Position numbers and translations under genes: made by a program
Shown: positions 35,340 through 48,018 of the stretch, piece by piece
Layout: each line of letters opens with the position of its first letter
Numbering within the stretch: position 1 is the stretch's first letter
Origin: Lunularia cruciata
Taxonomy: Eukaryota; Streptophyta; Marchantiopsida; Lunulariales; Lunulariaceae
NCBI GenBank assembly: GCA_948567375.1
Contig: OX419757.1
Span: 13,778,974 to 13,842,973, forward strand
DNA: 64,000 nucleotides
Direction: 5' to 3'
Notes under the pieces: generated by a model
The model's input: only the letters and a program-made list of their open reading frames with translations
Told to the model about the DNA's origin: nothing
Database searches by the model: none

Positions 35340-35481
35340 CTTCATGAGAAGCTTCTCAAGAGCCTTGTATGTTCTCTATAAATACCAAAGCCCAAGCTCA
35401 TGTTAAGTATTTGTAGTTTCTATCATTCAAGTGCTCCAATGTGATCTTCCATTCTCTTATTTCTCTCCTCAGTCTTTTACA

Positions 35482-35494
35482 TTGGTATTAGAGC
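35482..35494 (+). promoter_or_regulatory. Primer binding site of element A
   Basis: TTGGTATTAGAGC directly follows the LTR terminus TTTTACA. It matches the widespread plant primer site TGGTATCAGAGC, complementary to the initiator methionine tRNA 3' end. Confidence 0.75.
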
Positions 35495-37392
35495 AAGAAT
35501 AGGATGGATGGAATTTATGAACCTCCAAATCCATGTCTCCCAAACCATTAGGATTTTTGTGTCCATGTACTACCCAAGCATCATTTTACACAATTCATCA
35601 TCTCATGCTTTGGGGAATTTTTTTGTAAATGAAATCACCTTGTCTGATGAACCCTTGATACTTTTGATTGTAATTTACAAAGAATAATGGACATATTGCA
35701 TTTGAGAGTTAACCTAGATGGTTGTAGATAGATAATTTGATAGACTAGTAACTATGGTGGCAATGCCTAAATTTATAGTTGCTATGCATCAACAAATCAA
35801 GTATTTTACTCAATTGTTGGAAGAAAGAGACCATCAATGACAAGAGCATGTAGATAGAGTACCATTTTAAGAAGAAGAAGAACAACAAACCTGATTTCCA
35901 AGGCCCAAGGTATTTGAAGGCAAGAATCTCTCAAGGGTAATGGAGAATTTTGTGTTATTGTGAAGCTACAAATCTTCAAAATGAATCAAGATAAATTCTC
36001 ATGGCTTCAAGCCAATTGGATGGTGTGGTAAAACTATGATGATGATTCCAAGTGGAGCAAGCTGAATGAAAATTTTTTGCACCAATATTTACATGGGAAG
36101 AATTCAAGAGCACAATAATTTGGAGATTTTAAGGTATAAATGCTACATGAGCCGCACAAGCTAGATTGGTAAAATTGAAATAAATTGAGTCTATGAGAAC
36201 CTAAGTCACTCAATTCCAAAATACCATAATGCAAATCCTGGATATATAAGAAAGCAAGCTCTTGATTGATCTATGAGGTTTTTGAAATCTTTGAGGTTGA
36301 TCTTTGAAATTGCACACCAAATTGGAAGTGACTATGTGGGAGCACAAATACTTAGAGGAAGCCATGTAGTTGGTTGAGTACTTTGATTCCTTGGTTGCAA
36401 CAACTTGGTCTTGGCCTTGACCTTCAAAAAACCTACCGACACATTACACATAAGTGGAGAGGCCGGCACCAATGGAGATTGATGCCATTCAATGGAGATT
36501 ACTTGGCATTGCAGATATAGAAAGATTGTGAAAAAATGGAGGTTTCTTTTGTTGTCACCAAATTGGACATCATATTGTTAAATGTCCACTCACAAATGTG
36601 TGACCTTGACATATTGCCTAAATGGAAATTTTAAAGCATGATGTTCAAGGAAACAAAGAATCTCAATGGGAGAGTTTGAGCCACCTATTTGGAACTTAGA
36701 TTAGTTCTAAAAGGATTGAAGGCTTGACCTATGCAAGTTTGTCTCACTTGCAAGGTATGATATCTAATTATTGTTGTAGGATTTTGGTTGATTTTGGAAG
36801 CTCAAAGAATTGCATGTCCTTGTAACTAACAAAGGAATTAGGTATTCTTATCAAGCCAATAAATGGAAATAGACTGATGATGGAAAATGGAAGAAAAAAT
36901 TCTACATTCTATACCTCACATTTTATTACATTCAAGATTGGAAAGGAATATTTGGAATGTATGAGGTTTGCAGTGGCACCTCTATACTAGGATGTCATTC
37001 TAAGTTTGTCTTGGCTTGAACATCATAAGGTTAAATTTGATTGGACCCAATGATAAATTCAAGTACAACACCAAGACCAAAATGACCAATTTTAGGTTTT
37101 TTGGCACCTTTGAGTAAGATACCTTAAAATAGTCAATCCCAAGATGGGAAGTTTGTCAATAAAGCAACCATAGAGCAAGCTTTGGAGGAAGATATTCCTA
37201 TTTTTATAGTGTAGATCAAGTCAATGGCACAATGGAGAATCTAATGAGGGCCAAAAGCCTCATCAAGCAATGGTTGATCAAATAATTCAAGAGTTTGTAG
37301 ATGTGTTTTTGGATGATTTACCAAAAGGGTTACCCTCTAATTGTGATATGCTCTTCAAGATTGAGTTATTGCCAAGTACTCCAGTGAGTAGA

Positions 37393-38132
37393 TGTAATAC
37401 TCCGAGGACAAGAGAAGAGAGAAAACACAGATCGCACACTCAAACATTTGATGCCCCAAGGGAGCACCTTCTCTTTATTATATAGACAAAGAGGATCTCC
37501 TCCAAGAAAACTCCACCATAGGATTAGGGACAAAGATAAGTGACATGTCAGCAAGCTCCACCCTTGGATTACTTACTTGGATGGGTGACCTGTCTGGTCT
37601 AGGTCCTATCTGGTTGGTCAAATGAGCATTGACCGGAGGGAATCTTTTAGGGAATCTTCCTGTAGGAATCTCAGAATCACATGAGTAAGGTACCGTTGGA
37701 AAGCTCTCGACGAGACAAACCAGGGGGAAGGAAGGCCAGCCTATCATCCATTGGGGGGGGGGAATCTGCACATTTTTGAGGCCTAATTCATCCGTTTAGG
37801 CCTCCGAAATTGCCTTCAAAGATTTCAGGCATATTTCGGTTCCTACCCTATTAGTAGAAGTCCCCTTTTGGTGATACCTCTTTCTGATCTGTTTAGTCCA
37901 TCATGTGTAACATCCTTCTAGATGTTACCAAACCAATTCTCACCTGTAAATCATATGTCTAGCTATTGGTTCTAAGGTTCTCAAGTCTATTTCGGTTTCT
38001 GCCCTATTAGTAGAAGTACTCTTTTGGTGATACTTCTATCTGATCTATTTTGACCATCATGTATAACATCATTCTAGATGTTACCAAACAGAATTTCACA
38101 TCTAGATCATATGGCTAACCCTTGGTATTACA
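37393..38132 (+). mobile_element. Solo LTR, family F, inserted in element A
   Basis: 740 bp from TGTAATACTCCGAGG to CCTTGGTATTACA, with inverted TGTAATAC/GTATTACA ends. It is flanked by a perfect 5-bp target duplication GTAGA (37388-37392 and 38133-38137). It interrupts the RT domain of A, so it is younger than A. The right third holds an internal duplication of about 155 bp (CCCTATTAGTAGAAGT at about 37848 and 38004). No internal element sequence remains, as expected after LTR-LTR recombination. Confidence 0.92.
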
Positions 38133-39865
38133 GTAGACCAATCTATTGGCTCTCACCTAAGGAGTTGGAAGAGCTTCAAGCAATATTGACGAGCTGTTGG
38201 AGAATGATTTCATAAAACATAGTACATCTCCTTGGGGATCACTAGTACTATTTGTCCCAAAGAAGGATGGAGGACTTCACTTTTGTATTATCATCATGGC
38301 CCCAACAAACATATAGTGAACAATGCATATCCCTTGCCTCAAATTGATGACTTGTTAGATCAATTAAGTTGAGCACAATACTTCTCCAAGTTGGATCTTC
38401 AAAGTGGCAATTGGCAGATTCTTATTGATAAAGAGGATGTGCAAAAGACTATCTTTCATACAAGGTATGTGCATTTTGATTGGAGAGTTTTACCTTTTGG
38501 GCTCACTAATGCTCTTGTAATCTTCATGGATCAAATGCATCGGGTGTTGGATGGCCTTTTGGATTGGTACATGGTGTTGTTCTTGGATAATATTTTAATC
38601 TATACCAATATGGAGGTAAAACACACAAATCATGTGCAAGAAGTCCTAAGATGACTACATCAATTGAAGTTTGATTGTAGGAACTCAAAGTGTGCTTTTT
38701 GGTAGAGGGAAGGTACCTTCTTGGGTCATAAGATCTCATTGGAGGGGACCAAGATGGGAGAGAAGAAAATCAAGGTCATTACTAAGTGGCCTACTGTAAA
38801 GGATTCCATAGAAGTGCGGGCATTCAATGGATTGGTAAGTTTCTATTGATGGTTTATCCACTATTACGTTCATGTGACTGCACCATTGATTGATCTTTTG
38901 GGGAAGACCTCAAGCTTTCAGTGGACCACCAAGCACAAAAGACATTCTAGAAGTTGAAACATATGGTGTCTTCAAGACCCATTCTTCAACCATATGATCT
39001 TCAACTATCTTATGTCTTTGATTTTGATTCTTCTAACTTTACCATTGGAGCTATATTGCAATAAGAATTTCCAAATAGGTTACATCTCATTGCCTTTTTT
39101 GTCTTGCCAACTAAACACCACAAAAAGGAATTACTCAGCTTGAGATCAAGAACAACTAGCAATGATTTATGCCACCAAGGTATGGAAGCATTATTTCTTG
39201 GAGAAACAAGTGATCATGCAAACTAATCACAAATCCTTATTACAAACATTACATTTGGAACACATGAAGAGTCAATATCATTGATGGGAGGAAAAACTAT
39301 AGCTTTTTGACATCAAAGTTGAGTACAAACACAATAGGTTCCAATCCATCCTCAATATCCTATCATGATAACTTGATTTGAGGATTCTTCCTCTCATCAC
39401 GATGGCAACTATGACATTATCAATTGATTCAAAAGTCCAAAATCAAGTTTAGGATTACTTTACAACAAGATCCCTTCTTTCAGATGGTACAAGGTCATCT
39501 TGCAACATATGACAAGGAATACAACATGTTCTCCTTCAAGGAAGGCCTTATATTTTATGAGAATTGTTTCAACCAAGAGTGATCTACTACTTGTGCACCT
39601 TCAAGAAGCCCATGAGTTACCTATCACTGGTCACATGGGCATGGACAAGACCTTGGGTACCCTACAACACCAATGGTGGTGGCCCAACATGGCACAAGAG
39701 ATTTGAGAGTTTTTTTGATCTTGTGAGAGCTACCAATGCAACAAGGCCAATGACCAAAAACCAAGTGGACTCCTTGAACCACTTCCCATCTCATTTGCTC
39801 AATGGGAACACATGAGCTTAAATCTCATCACATCCTTGGCAAAGGCTACCAAACCATCTGTAGCA

Positions 39866-40290
39866 TCGTACCTAGATTGCTCGGGTTCTGAAGTAGTAGT
39901 GTTGGTAGTCAAACGTATTTGGTAGTTAATCATAGACTACTTGTTGATGGTTAGATTTCATGTTTGGGGTAATGACTACATGTGGGAGATCACCATCACT
40001 TGCACCATTAGGTGTGCTATCAATATGACCATTAGGGTTGGAGATCTAGGTCAAAATTAGAGGTTTACCCTAGAATTGTAGCCCTAGAGAGCTCACTTCT
40101 TTGATGTTGAGTCTTTGAGTGCTGGCTATGGTGGACAAAAAGCCAATGAGCGTCACTTGGAGTCTCTTAGCTAGAGTGTGTGTAGCTTAATTGTAACTAG
40201 TGCCCACTTGTAGGCAGATTTTTGAGTGAATGATCAAGTACTAATTTGATTTGAGTTGATTTGAGTTTATGAAGAATTGATAACATCACA
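39866..40290 (+). repeat. Family B LTR-like repeat, copy 1
   Basis: TAGATTGCTCGG...GGTTAGGGTTGGAGATCTAGGTC-type sequence through AGTGAATGATCAAGTACTAATTTGATTTGAGTTGAT. Reverse copies lie at about 52490-52930 and 61890-62334. Its place directly 5' of the family B leader and gag suggests it is the 5' LTR. The exact ends are not defined. Confidence 0.65.
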
Positions 40291-43200
40291 AAAGTGACAA
40301 TTAAGGGGAAATTGGATGGAAGAATTGAGGGTGTTGGTGGTATTTCCAAGCTTAATTGATCATTGGTACCTAGATTGTGATTTAGATTTCCCTAAGAGTA
40401 ATTATATGCGGAAGTTGGGATCATTAGAAATTCCCACAAATTAGAAATTTAAAGATCTCCATCCTTTCAATTTGGCTCAAGTTGAGATTTAGTAGAGGAT
40501 TTGGTTGTCATCAAACTCTAGGGATTTATATCAAATTTTACACCGATTGTCAAATTTTGGGGAGGATTTATGTTAGATTTCAATGAGAGGAAGTTTGATC
40601 TCATTCTCAATGATCCTTGTAGCTTAGGAAGTAGATAGAGACTTTGATTATGTCAAATGCCAAATGGTGGCAGAGTCAGTCCGGTGTTAATTTATGAGAA
40701 GAAGGGTTTTTGTTTAACCTTCTTATAATTGGACCCCCTCCATTCTCTACTTTCTTTTTGTGCACCATGTTTGTGTGAGGTGATCTACTTTTAGAGCATT
40801 GGTGCTTTGGTGTGCTCTCAATAGTGAGGCTAGAGTGATGACCAGTCAGACTACTTGTGTTTCTATTTGGTGAGGTAGGAAGTGATAACTTACAGATCAT
40901 GAGAGTGTGTGTTGTGATGGTAGGTTATAGTTTGCCCTTTCCTCCTAGTGTAGCTATTGTAATTAGAGCTACATTAATGGATGGTGATTCTTGGTGGAGT
41001 ACTTGTGGTAGTTATTGTTGCAATTTTTAGTTCATGATTACTTTTTCATGATGGAGTTCTTTGGGGATTCTTGAGGAGATATCACGATAGTATGCAATGG
41101 ATTTACTTGGAGTGCCGCTCAATATCAATTTGTATCTCATTTCCCAATGCGGGAAGAGATTGACTCTAAGTTGGAGTTTGACACAAGAGCTGATTCAATT
41201 GAGAGTGCACTTAGTATATCCACACCATTGTTGTGGGACATGATGAGATTTATGGGGTCTCCAAAGACCCCATGTGTTACTCTAGTATAGTGGGTACCAT
41301 TGAGTTAGATGACTTTATCTAGGAGTTCAATAGTTGGTATGATCTATAGTAGATGCGGAACCCAACTTTGTTCATACCTTTCATGGCATGGAAAGGGTTG
41401 TTTCAATACTTGGAAGGTCTGGCAATGATGACTATCATGAGTTCAAGAGAGCTCACTTGGAGGAGATTGAGCTATGGAGACAATATTGGTCTCCAAACTA
41501 TATCTCCATCACTTTAGGCTTGGTTTCTAGGGGTAGATTGGTAGTACTTACAAGTTCTAGCTCTAGTAGTGTTGGTGAATCTATTGGAGATAGTACTACT
41601 ACAAATGGAGGTACTCTTACAAGATATGGTGTAGTACTAGGGTTTAACCCCATGGTAGAGTTCTTCTAGTGTTTGAGGTAAAATTACCAAGAGGTGTAGG
41701 TTGACAAGCTAAGAAAATTGCAAGAGTTCCAATGGAAGGTTGGAGAGAGCCTACACTCGCATGAGATGGTTAATCAGTTTTACTTAGGGAGTTGCTAAGG
41801 CCCAAAAAATCTAGTTTTGGTATGGGATTCTGGATAGGGAGTTGCAACATAGAGTGTGTGATGCTATGTTATTACATGCTACTTCACCTACTTTGGTAGT
41901 GGTCTTTGGTTTGGCTGAGCATATTGAGCTCAACATGGTGGAAGAGAGAGTGGTGACATCTGGATTTGGTATAGAGACCTCATCCATAATTGTTATTTCT
42001 TCTAGAGTGAAATAGAGTGCACCATGCTATGTTGGCTTCCAAGGGCAGAATGGATAGCCCAGATCCTAAGCAGCAAGTGGAAGGCCTTGTGGAGTTAGAT
42101 CCTTACCTTCATTTTTTGGGTTAGTAGTAGCCAATGAGTGATGGTGTTTCTTGTTGGACTTGTGGTGGACCTTACTACAAGAGAGAGTGTACTCAATGTA
42201 GTGTACATGATACCTCTGGTGCATCACAATCGGCATAGAGACAATGTGACCATTGCCACAGATTTGGTCACACTAGTGATCAATGTTTGGCCTTCACTTG
42301 GAGTTATTGAGTGGTGAAGTTGCTATGGAAGATAGTAGAGGAGCTCCAAGTCATGGAGGACATGCTGGTAGAGGATCCACACCTGGTAGGGGTGCAATAC
42401 TTGCCCTTAACTTTTGATACAACAATGGCTACTCAAATTAAGAAGTTGGAGCAAAGATTAGCTAGCATGGCCATTGCTCAAAGGAGATCAAATTTGGGTG
42501 CTTTGGCTTCCACTACTTATGCTGGTGATAGAGATATCTTGGACTTCATGTGCAGAGCAACATAGGTAGATGCATTTGCTGTAGTGACTAGGAGTGCAAT
42601 AAGTGCTTTATAGCATAGAGGAGCATCAATGGAGTTGGACTCATGGAGAGGAAAGGCTGCTAGACAGATCAAACTCCCCCAATCTTTACACTCTTTGAGG
42701 CACTACAGACAACATCCATGGCTCCTAAACATCCTAGTGTAGGTGTGGTAGGTGATGATAAGGTGCATGATAGACTATTTGCTAGTCAGCCACCTACTAC
42801 TACATTAATTGAGAGTAGCTTGATGTTGGGAGCGACTCAATTGATTATATGCTTCACTTTATTCTCAACCAATGACATGTTTACATTGGGAGTTGACCCA
42901 ACTCCAATGTCCTAACTGGCTATCACACCTTGTGATAATAGGGATGATGTGGTTCCTATTACTAGAGTAGAGGTGGTTGATAGTGGAGTTGACTTGGTTG
43001 AGGAGCATAGGATCCCTCAACAACCAATGGTTTATGGCAAGTAGCAATAACTAGATTGGAGGAGTTACCAACTAGACCTACCTTTGAGCAAGCATGATTC
43101 ATACTTGGAGTTGTCCTATTGGATAACAAGAGGGAGATTTTCCATTTAGTGGGACCTTCAAGGAAGGTCTACACACCATAGAGGGTCTTATTAGACTATG

Positions 43201-43740
43201 ATACATAACCCCTTATGTTGGGGAAGGCTATAGTTGTCGGTTTGGAGCTACAAAAGACCAATGTAGAGAGGGTCCATTTCAGATCCAAAAATCTATAGGG
43301 TGGTTCTATATAGTACATCACATATAGAGAGCTTGTTGTCCAAATTCGACCTGGTCATCTGATTGATAGCTTTGTGATGAGAGGTCAAGCTATTGTGATA
43401 GTAGTTGAGTTGTATGATGTGCTAGTTGGTGGAGCAATGTTATACCCCATGGGTTTCAATATTGACTATTAGGAGGAGACAACATCCTATAGACCATGTT
43501 GGCAGACAAGTGAGGGACGTATATGTTGGTACAAGTGGGATCATTCCTTCTACCTTGGATGTTCCATTGTGGAATTTTGAGGAGGTATTGCAGATTAGTA
43601 GTACATGCAGATTAGTTGGTGCAATAGGCTTAGAGTGGAGTCTTTGTACCACCAAGAGATCAATGTGAGGATGAGCTTTTGGAGTTGATTACCTTGTCAC
43701 CTTTGGATATCATACTCATTGCTTGGTATTATCCAATAGG

Positions 43741-45390
43741 TGAGTTATATCTATTGGAGTTTTTGGTGGGATTAGCATCAGACCAGCTATGGTATTACAA
43801 GTAGGTATCTAAGTATAGAGGTACTTTATGTAGAGAGAGATGAGACTACAAGGCAAATCTCTCTACATCATGGGGGACATTTGGCCTATTGATATCTTGA
43901 GTTATTACCAATGTCAACAATCAAGGGTTACCAAAAGACCCTACTAGTAAACATTTCATTGTTGGGGGTGTAGGATCTAGAGAGACATGGTCACATTCAT
44001 TTGGTGATTTCTAGATGGCCATGTTGGGGACATACACGTTCTGGTTGAGGGGTCAGGGTCTTTAGGATCCCTATTTTGGTGTGTTTTGGGAGATGCTACA
44101 TATTCTACAACATCTTTAACTTCATTAGTCCATTTCTCTAGCTTACATTTTGGAGAATGTCCTTTTGATGGGCAATTCTTGCACCCAAGTGGTGGTGAGT
44201 ACACATCAAGTTCATTCTTGGATGGGACCTACTATGTTGTTGGATGCAGCCAAAGTGGGATCACGGGCTCATTGTCTTTGTCTTTGGTGGATGAACCTCT
44301 TACCTAGAGAGGTTCTACAATGTGCTTATGATGGGATTTACCAACTTGACCACCTCACTATTGATCATCAACATCCTGGATGTTTGTTGCCAATCTTACA
44401 TGGTGGTAGTGGCTGATAGGTCACCTATGGCAATGGTGAACCTAGTTGGATAGCCTTGAGCTGTAATACCCATTCGTGCATGCGTGTGTATTATAATATT
44501 TAGCTTAGTATTACAAATACTTGAGAGATATTATTTATATAGAGATAAATGATGGTTCTACATTAGTCATGATTAGCTAAATTAAGTCATAGATAAGATA
44601 ATGGGGACCTTACTTTAGAGGAAGTAGAAAAGATGAGCACCACTATTTTGGTTTCTAATGTGTTGACTTGGTATTATTCCTAGGTATTTGGCTTTGAGAA
44701 AAGAGTTCAAAACTCTTGGGCCCGTAAGCCTTTTTTGTTTTGGATTCTTCTATAGTCCAAGGATAGCCCATGTGAAGGAATCCTTGACTTATTGGTTAGG
44801 TCAAGATAAGATCACATGCTTGGTGGAATATGCCCATGTGGATAAAAATTCTTTTATATGTTTTGACTTTACTTGACTTTTAGCCTAGTCACTCCAGTAA
44901 TTAGTAACTTTGGTGTGTAACTACTTCACAAGAATATAAACTAGGGGTGAGGAGGTACTCATCATCCTTTCATTTGCAACTATCTCTCTCTCATTGAGTT
45001 CTCTAGTGAGCATTGTCTTGAGTCTTGGAGTGTTAGCCTTGGAGGAGTATGATGGAGTTGGGATTCCTTGCCTTCTTAGTCCATGGTGTGCTACCATAAT
45101 AGCCATCAGAGGTTCATCTTGAGTGAGAGACAAGCCGGCTCACAGAGCCACTTTACCCACACTTATGAGTTTCCACTTTCATGTTTTTAAGAAGGGGGTC
45201 CTAGACTTTTTTTGGGACTCATAATTATTGCAGTTGGTGGAGCCCAACATCGATGAGGTTTTTGTGATAGCTTTTTGCACTTGTATTACTGCTATTCCAG
45301 TAGTGTTAGAGGCATCTAAGCATCAAATGTTAGCTTAGGCTATGGACTTGAACTGTTTGACTTGGATTGTGAGCCTTGGCTTAGCAAAGT
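43741..45390 (+). other. C5-cytosine DNA methyltransferase-like domain inside element B
   Basis: Lies between the retropepsin-like region and RT of element B. The ordered signatures of the DNA C5-methyltransferase fold are legible in the raw translation: an FGGI loop (motif I, SAM binding) near 43760; HIHLVISRWPCWGHT with the Pro-Cys pair of motif IV near 44016; an ENV triplet (motif VI) near 44150; VGSRAHCLCLWWMNLLP (motif VIII region) at about 44254-44304; PMAMVNLVG near 44427; and, beyond the inserted family C LTR, AMDLNCLTWIVSLGLA (C-terminal motif X region) at 45338-45386. In a live element this domain would be expected to methylate cytosine in DNA; its target is unknown. This copy is a fossil. 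DNA methyltransferase capture by retroelements has been reported in some algae and dinoflagellates (from memory). Confidence 0.78.
44462..45144 (+). mobile_element. Solo LTR, family C, copy 1, inside element B
   Basis: 683 bp from TGTAATACCCATTCG to GCCGGCTCACA, flanked by a 4-bp direct repeat GAGC (44458-44461 and 45145-45148). It interrupts the methyltransferase domain of B; domain homology continues on both sides, so it is a secondary insertion. A reverse copy of the same LTR lies at 48019-48711. Confidence 0.88.
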
Positions 45391-48018
45391 AGCATAGGAT
45401 GAGCTTGATAAGCATCACCACTTGAACACTTATGAGCTATATGCCTATCAAGACAATTCATGCACATGTTGAGGGTGATAGATTGAGTGGGCACGGTATT
45501 CATGGGACACAACCAATGGCTACTAGTGAGAGAGGTCCATCCAAGTGAGCATGGTCTACTTGGATTACACCCTTGGTCTTCTTGGGATGCAGCTAGAGGA
45601 CATATGGAGCTTGCAACTAGATTGGAGGGAGTTTTCTACATTGAGTTGAGACCTCTAGTTGTTGGGAGCATGACACTATTGCTCCCAAGGGCTTGGTGTA
45701 GCAGCCAATCAATACATCTTCCACTCCTACAATAGTTACAGATGATACTTGGGAGCTAGATTTTGGACTCAAATTTACAAGAGGGGAAAGACGTAGAGTT
45801 TGGAGTTTCTTGAGTAGCTACACAAGTTTTTTTACGTTCAATATGAAGGATTTGGGTGTTCTAAAAGGACTTAGTATTTGGATTGAGTTGATTAGTGATA
45901 CATTAGTTTTTTGACGTCCTTATCAATCTAGTGACATGGAGAGAGCATTGATTTAGAGCCAAAGTAGAGACCTTTTTGAAGTTTGTTTTGTAGAGATTTC
46001 ACATAGAAAGTATGCATTAGCTACAATGATGCCAACCAAGAAGGATATGCATGGAAACTACACAAATAGGCAGATGTGTGGAGATTACCGTCTTATCAAC
46101 CAACAAACTAAGTTTGATTGGTATGCCATGCCTACATTGGAGGATATCTTTGATGCATTTGGGCTTGCAAAGGTCTTCAATACTTTGGATCTTTGAGCAA
46201 GATATCATCAGTTGCTAATTAAGGAGGAGGATAAGTCCAAGATAACATTTTGGGCTATTGATCCTTATGATAAGAATGTATTATATTAGTGGAAGTTCTT
46301 ACTATTTGGGTTAAAGAATGCTCATGCCGAGTTTCAAAGTGTCATGCAAAGGATCCTAACAACATTGGATTTTGCTTGGTGTTATATTGATGACATTTTG
46401 GTCTATAGCACTATTGTGGAAGAGCATGAGAGGCATTTCTTGGAGGTATTTGAGAGATTGAGATCTCACGGACTCAAATAACATCTTGGGAAATGTAGAT
46501 TCTTCCACAAGCAGGTTGAGTATTTGGGTCACACTATCTACCCTAGAGGACTTGGTGATTAGTAGACCAAGTGGAGGCTATGCATGTATCCTTAGCCTAC
46601 GGATGTGAGCAAAGTGAGAGCATTCCTTAAGTTGGAAAACTTCTATTGCCAATATGTTAGAGGATTTAGTGCCATTGCCAAGGCATTGACAAAGCTGACC
46701 AAGCTTACATAAGAGTGGTGTTGGGGAGATGAGAAGGAGAGAGCTTTTTTAGAGCTCAAGGAGAGGTTGATATCTGCTCCTATTTTAAGGAGATTGATCA
46801 GAGGATGACCATTCAGGTTCACACTCATTGGAGTACATTGGGACTTGGAGTAGTGCTCATCCAACGTAATGATGTAGAGAAGGAGTTTGTAGTGGCCTAT
46901 GCTAGTGGGTACAACAATTCAATGGAGGCAAAGTATAGTTCATATGAGGAGAGTGCTTGGTAGTAGTATGAGCAGTAGTATATTTCTGATATTACCTATT
47001 TGGTAACTCCTTTACGCTCATCATTGATCATTAGCTCCTAAAGTGGTTGATGGAGTCCAACAAGCTTTCAAGGAATCTTGCATGATGGGCTCTGATTTTA
47101 TAGGAGTATGATTTTACGATTATTCATAGACCTAAAGTGGTCAATTGTGATGCAGATGGGTTGAGTAGAAACCCATGTCCCAGTTAGCAGGATCAAATAA
47201 GAGCATGTTGGCATGGTGAGACAAATGAGTAGATGGTGCTAGGTTGGCATGCATCTACCTATCTTTGTATATTTTTTGAGGCTTTGGTGGTATCTCTCTT
47301 AATGCATACAAGAGGAGTTATTGAGATTATAGATCCAAAGCGTGGAGAAAGTGGTACAGTTCAATGGGACATTCATGATGATGTCTTAGTGATAGATTAT
47401 CTTTGCATTGGTGTTGTAGGTGGCACAATTGGGGCCAAGGAGAGAGATTGTGTTTTTCAACAAGCTAGATGGTTCAGGTTGGAAGGTAGACACCTTCTTT
47501 GTGTATGGGAGGATGGTAGAGTGCAAGTAATACCACTTCCATCTCAAAGACCACAATTAGTTTATCATGCTCATGAGGGGCTAGGACAGTTTGGAGTAAA
47601 GCTTACATATAGCTTACTCTAGAGTCATTATTGGTGGTGTGGTATGTAGACCAATGTACATCAATTTGTTGCTAGATGTGTGGTTTGTGATTGAGTTAGA
47701 GCATCATTTTTAATGCTCCTACAACACAATTACACTCATTACCTATCATGTGGTGGTTGGGTTACCGTTGGAGTTTGGACTTTGTTGGACCTTTACCATT
47801 GATTGTGAAACATCATCGGTATGTTTTGGTTATGGTGGAGCATTTCTCCAAGTGGATTGAGTTGGTAGCACTTCTTGACAAGGCCAGTGAAGGGATGGCT
47901 TGCTCATTCTTGGATTGAGTTCTTAGTCATTTTGGTGCACCAACTGAGGTTTTGACTGATCAAGGTACAAAGTTCTTGGGAGAGTTTTAGGTATTGTGTG
48001 ACAAGGCTGTGATTGACC

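Larger units (their letters stand above)
35340..39845 (+). mobile_element. Family A/D Ty3-like LTR element, 3'-truncated copy (A)
   Basis: A fossil Ty3-type element in plus orientation. The end of its 5' LTR (35340-35481) matches the 60312-60730 LTR in reverse and contains a CTATAAAT TATA-like box near 35375. A primer site follows at 35482. Then come gag-like sequence (about 35.9-36.7 kb), a retropepsin-like region with LVDFGSSKNCMS near 36786, the start of RT (37270-37392), an inserted solo LTR (37393-38132), the rest of RT with WRVLPFGL and LDNILIYT (38140-38650), RNase H (about 39.0-39.3 kb) and the integrase zinc-binding start with ELPITGHMGMDKTLGTLQ (39598-39700). Homology to copy D stops near 39845, where a family B LTR begins. 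Broken many times; old. Confidence 0.8.
40291..48018 (+). mobile_element. Family B Ty3-like retroelement carrying a DNA methyltransferase domain
   Basis: A fossil in plus orientation. Parts in order: leader (40.3-41.3 kb); gag (41388-42300, with DYHEFKRAHLEEIELWRQYW and a CDHCHRFGHTSDQC zinc knuckle near 42245); retropepsin-like region (about 43070-43480, PLMLGKA and YDVLVGGAMLYPMGF); a C5-cytosine DNA methyltransferase domain (43741-45390); reverse transcriptase (about 46020-46560, with CGDYRLIN and YIDDILVYS); RNase H (about 46.8-47.17 kb); the integrase HHCC region (about 47561-47690) and core (WSLDFVGPLP, VLTDQGTKFLGEF to 48018). A solo LTR of family C sits inside the methyltransferase domain. 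Homology stops at 48018, against another family C LTR. The copy is broken many times. CG dinucleotides are rare, consistent with long-term methylation. Confidence 0.85.

Noticed and set aside
41388-47622. Family B open segments as separate host genes
   Set aside because: Their order (gag, retropepsin, methyltransferase, RT, RNase H, integrase) on one strand shows they are parts of one retroelement.
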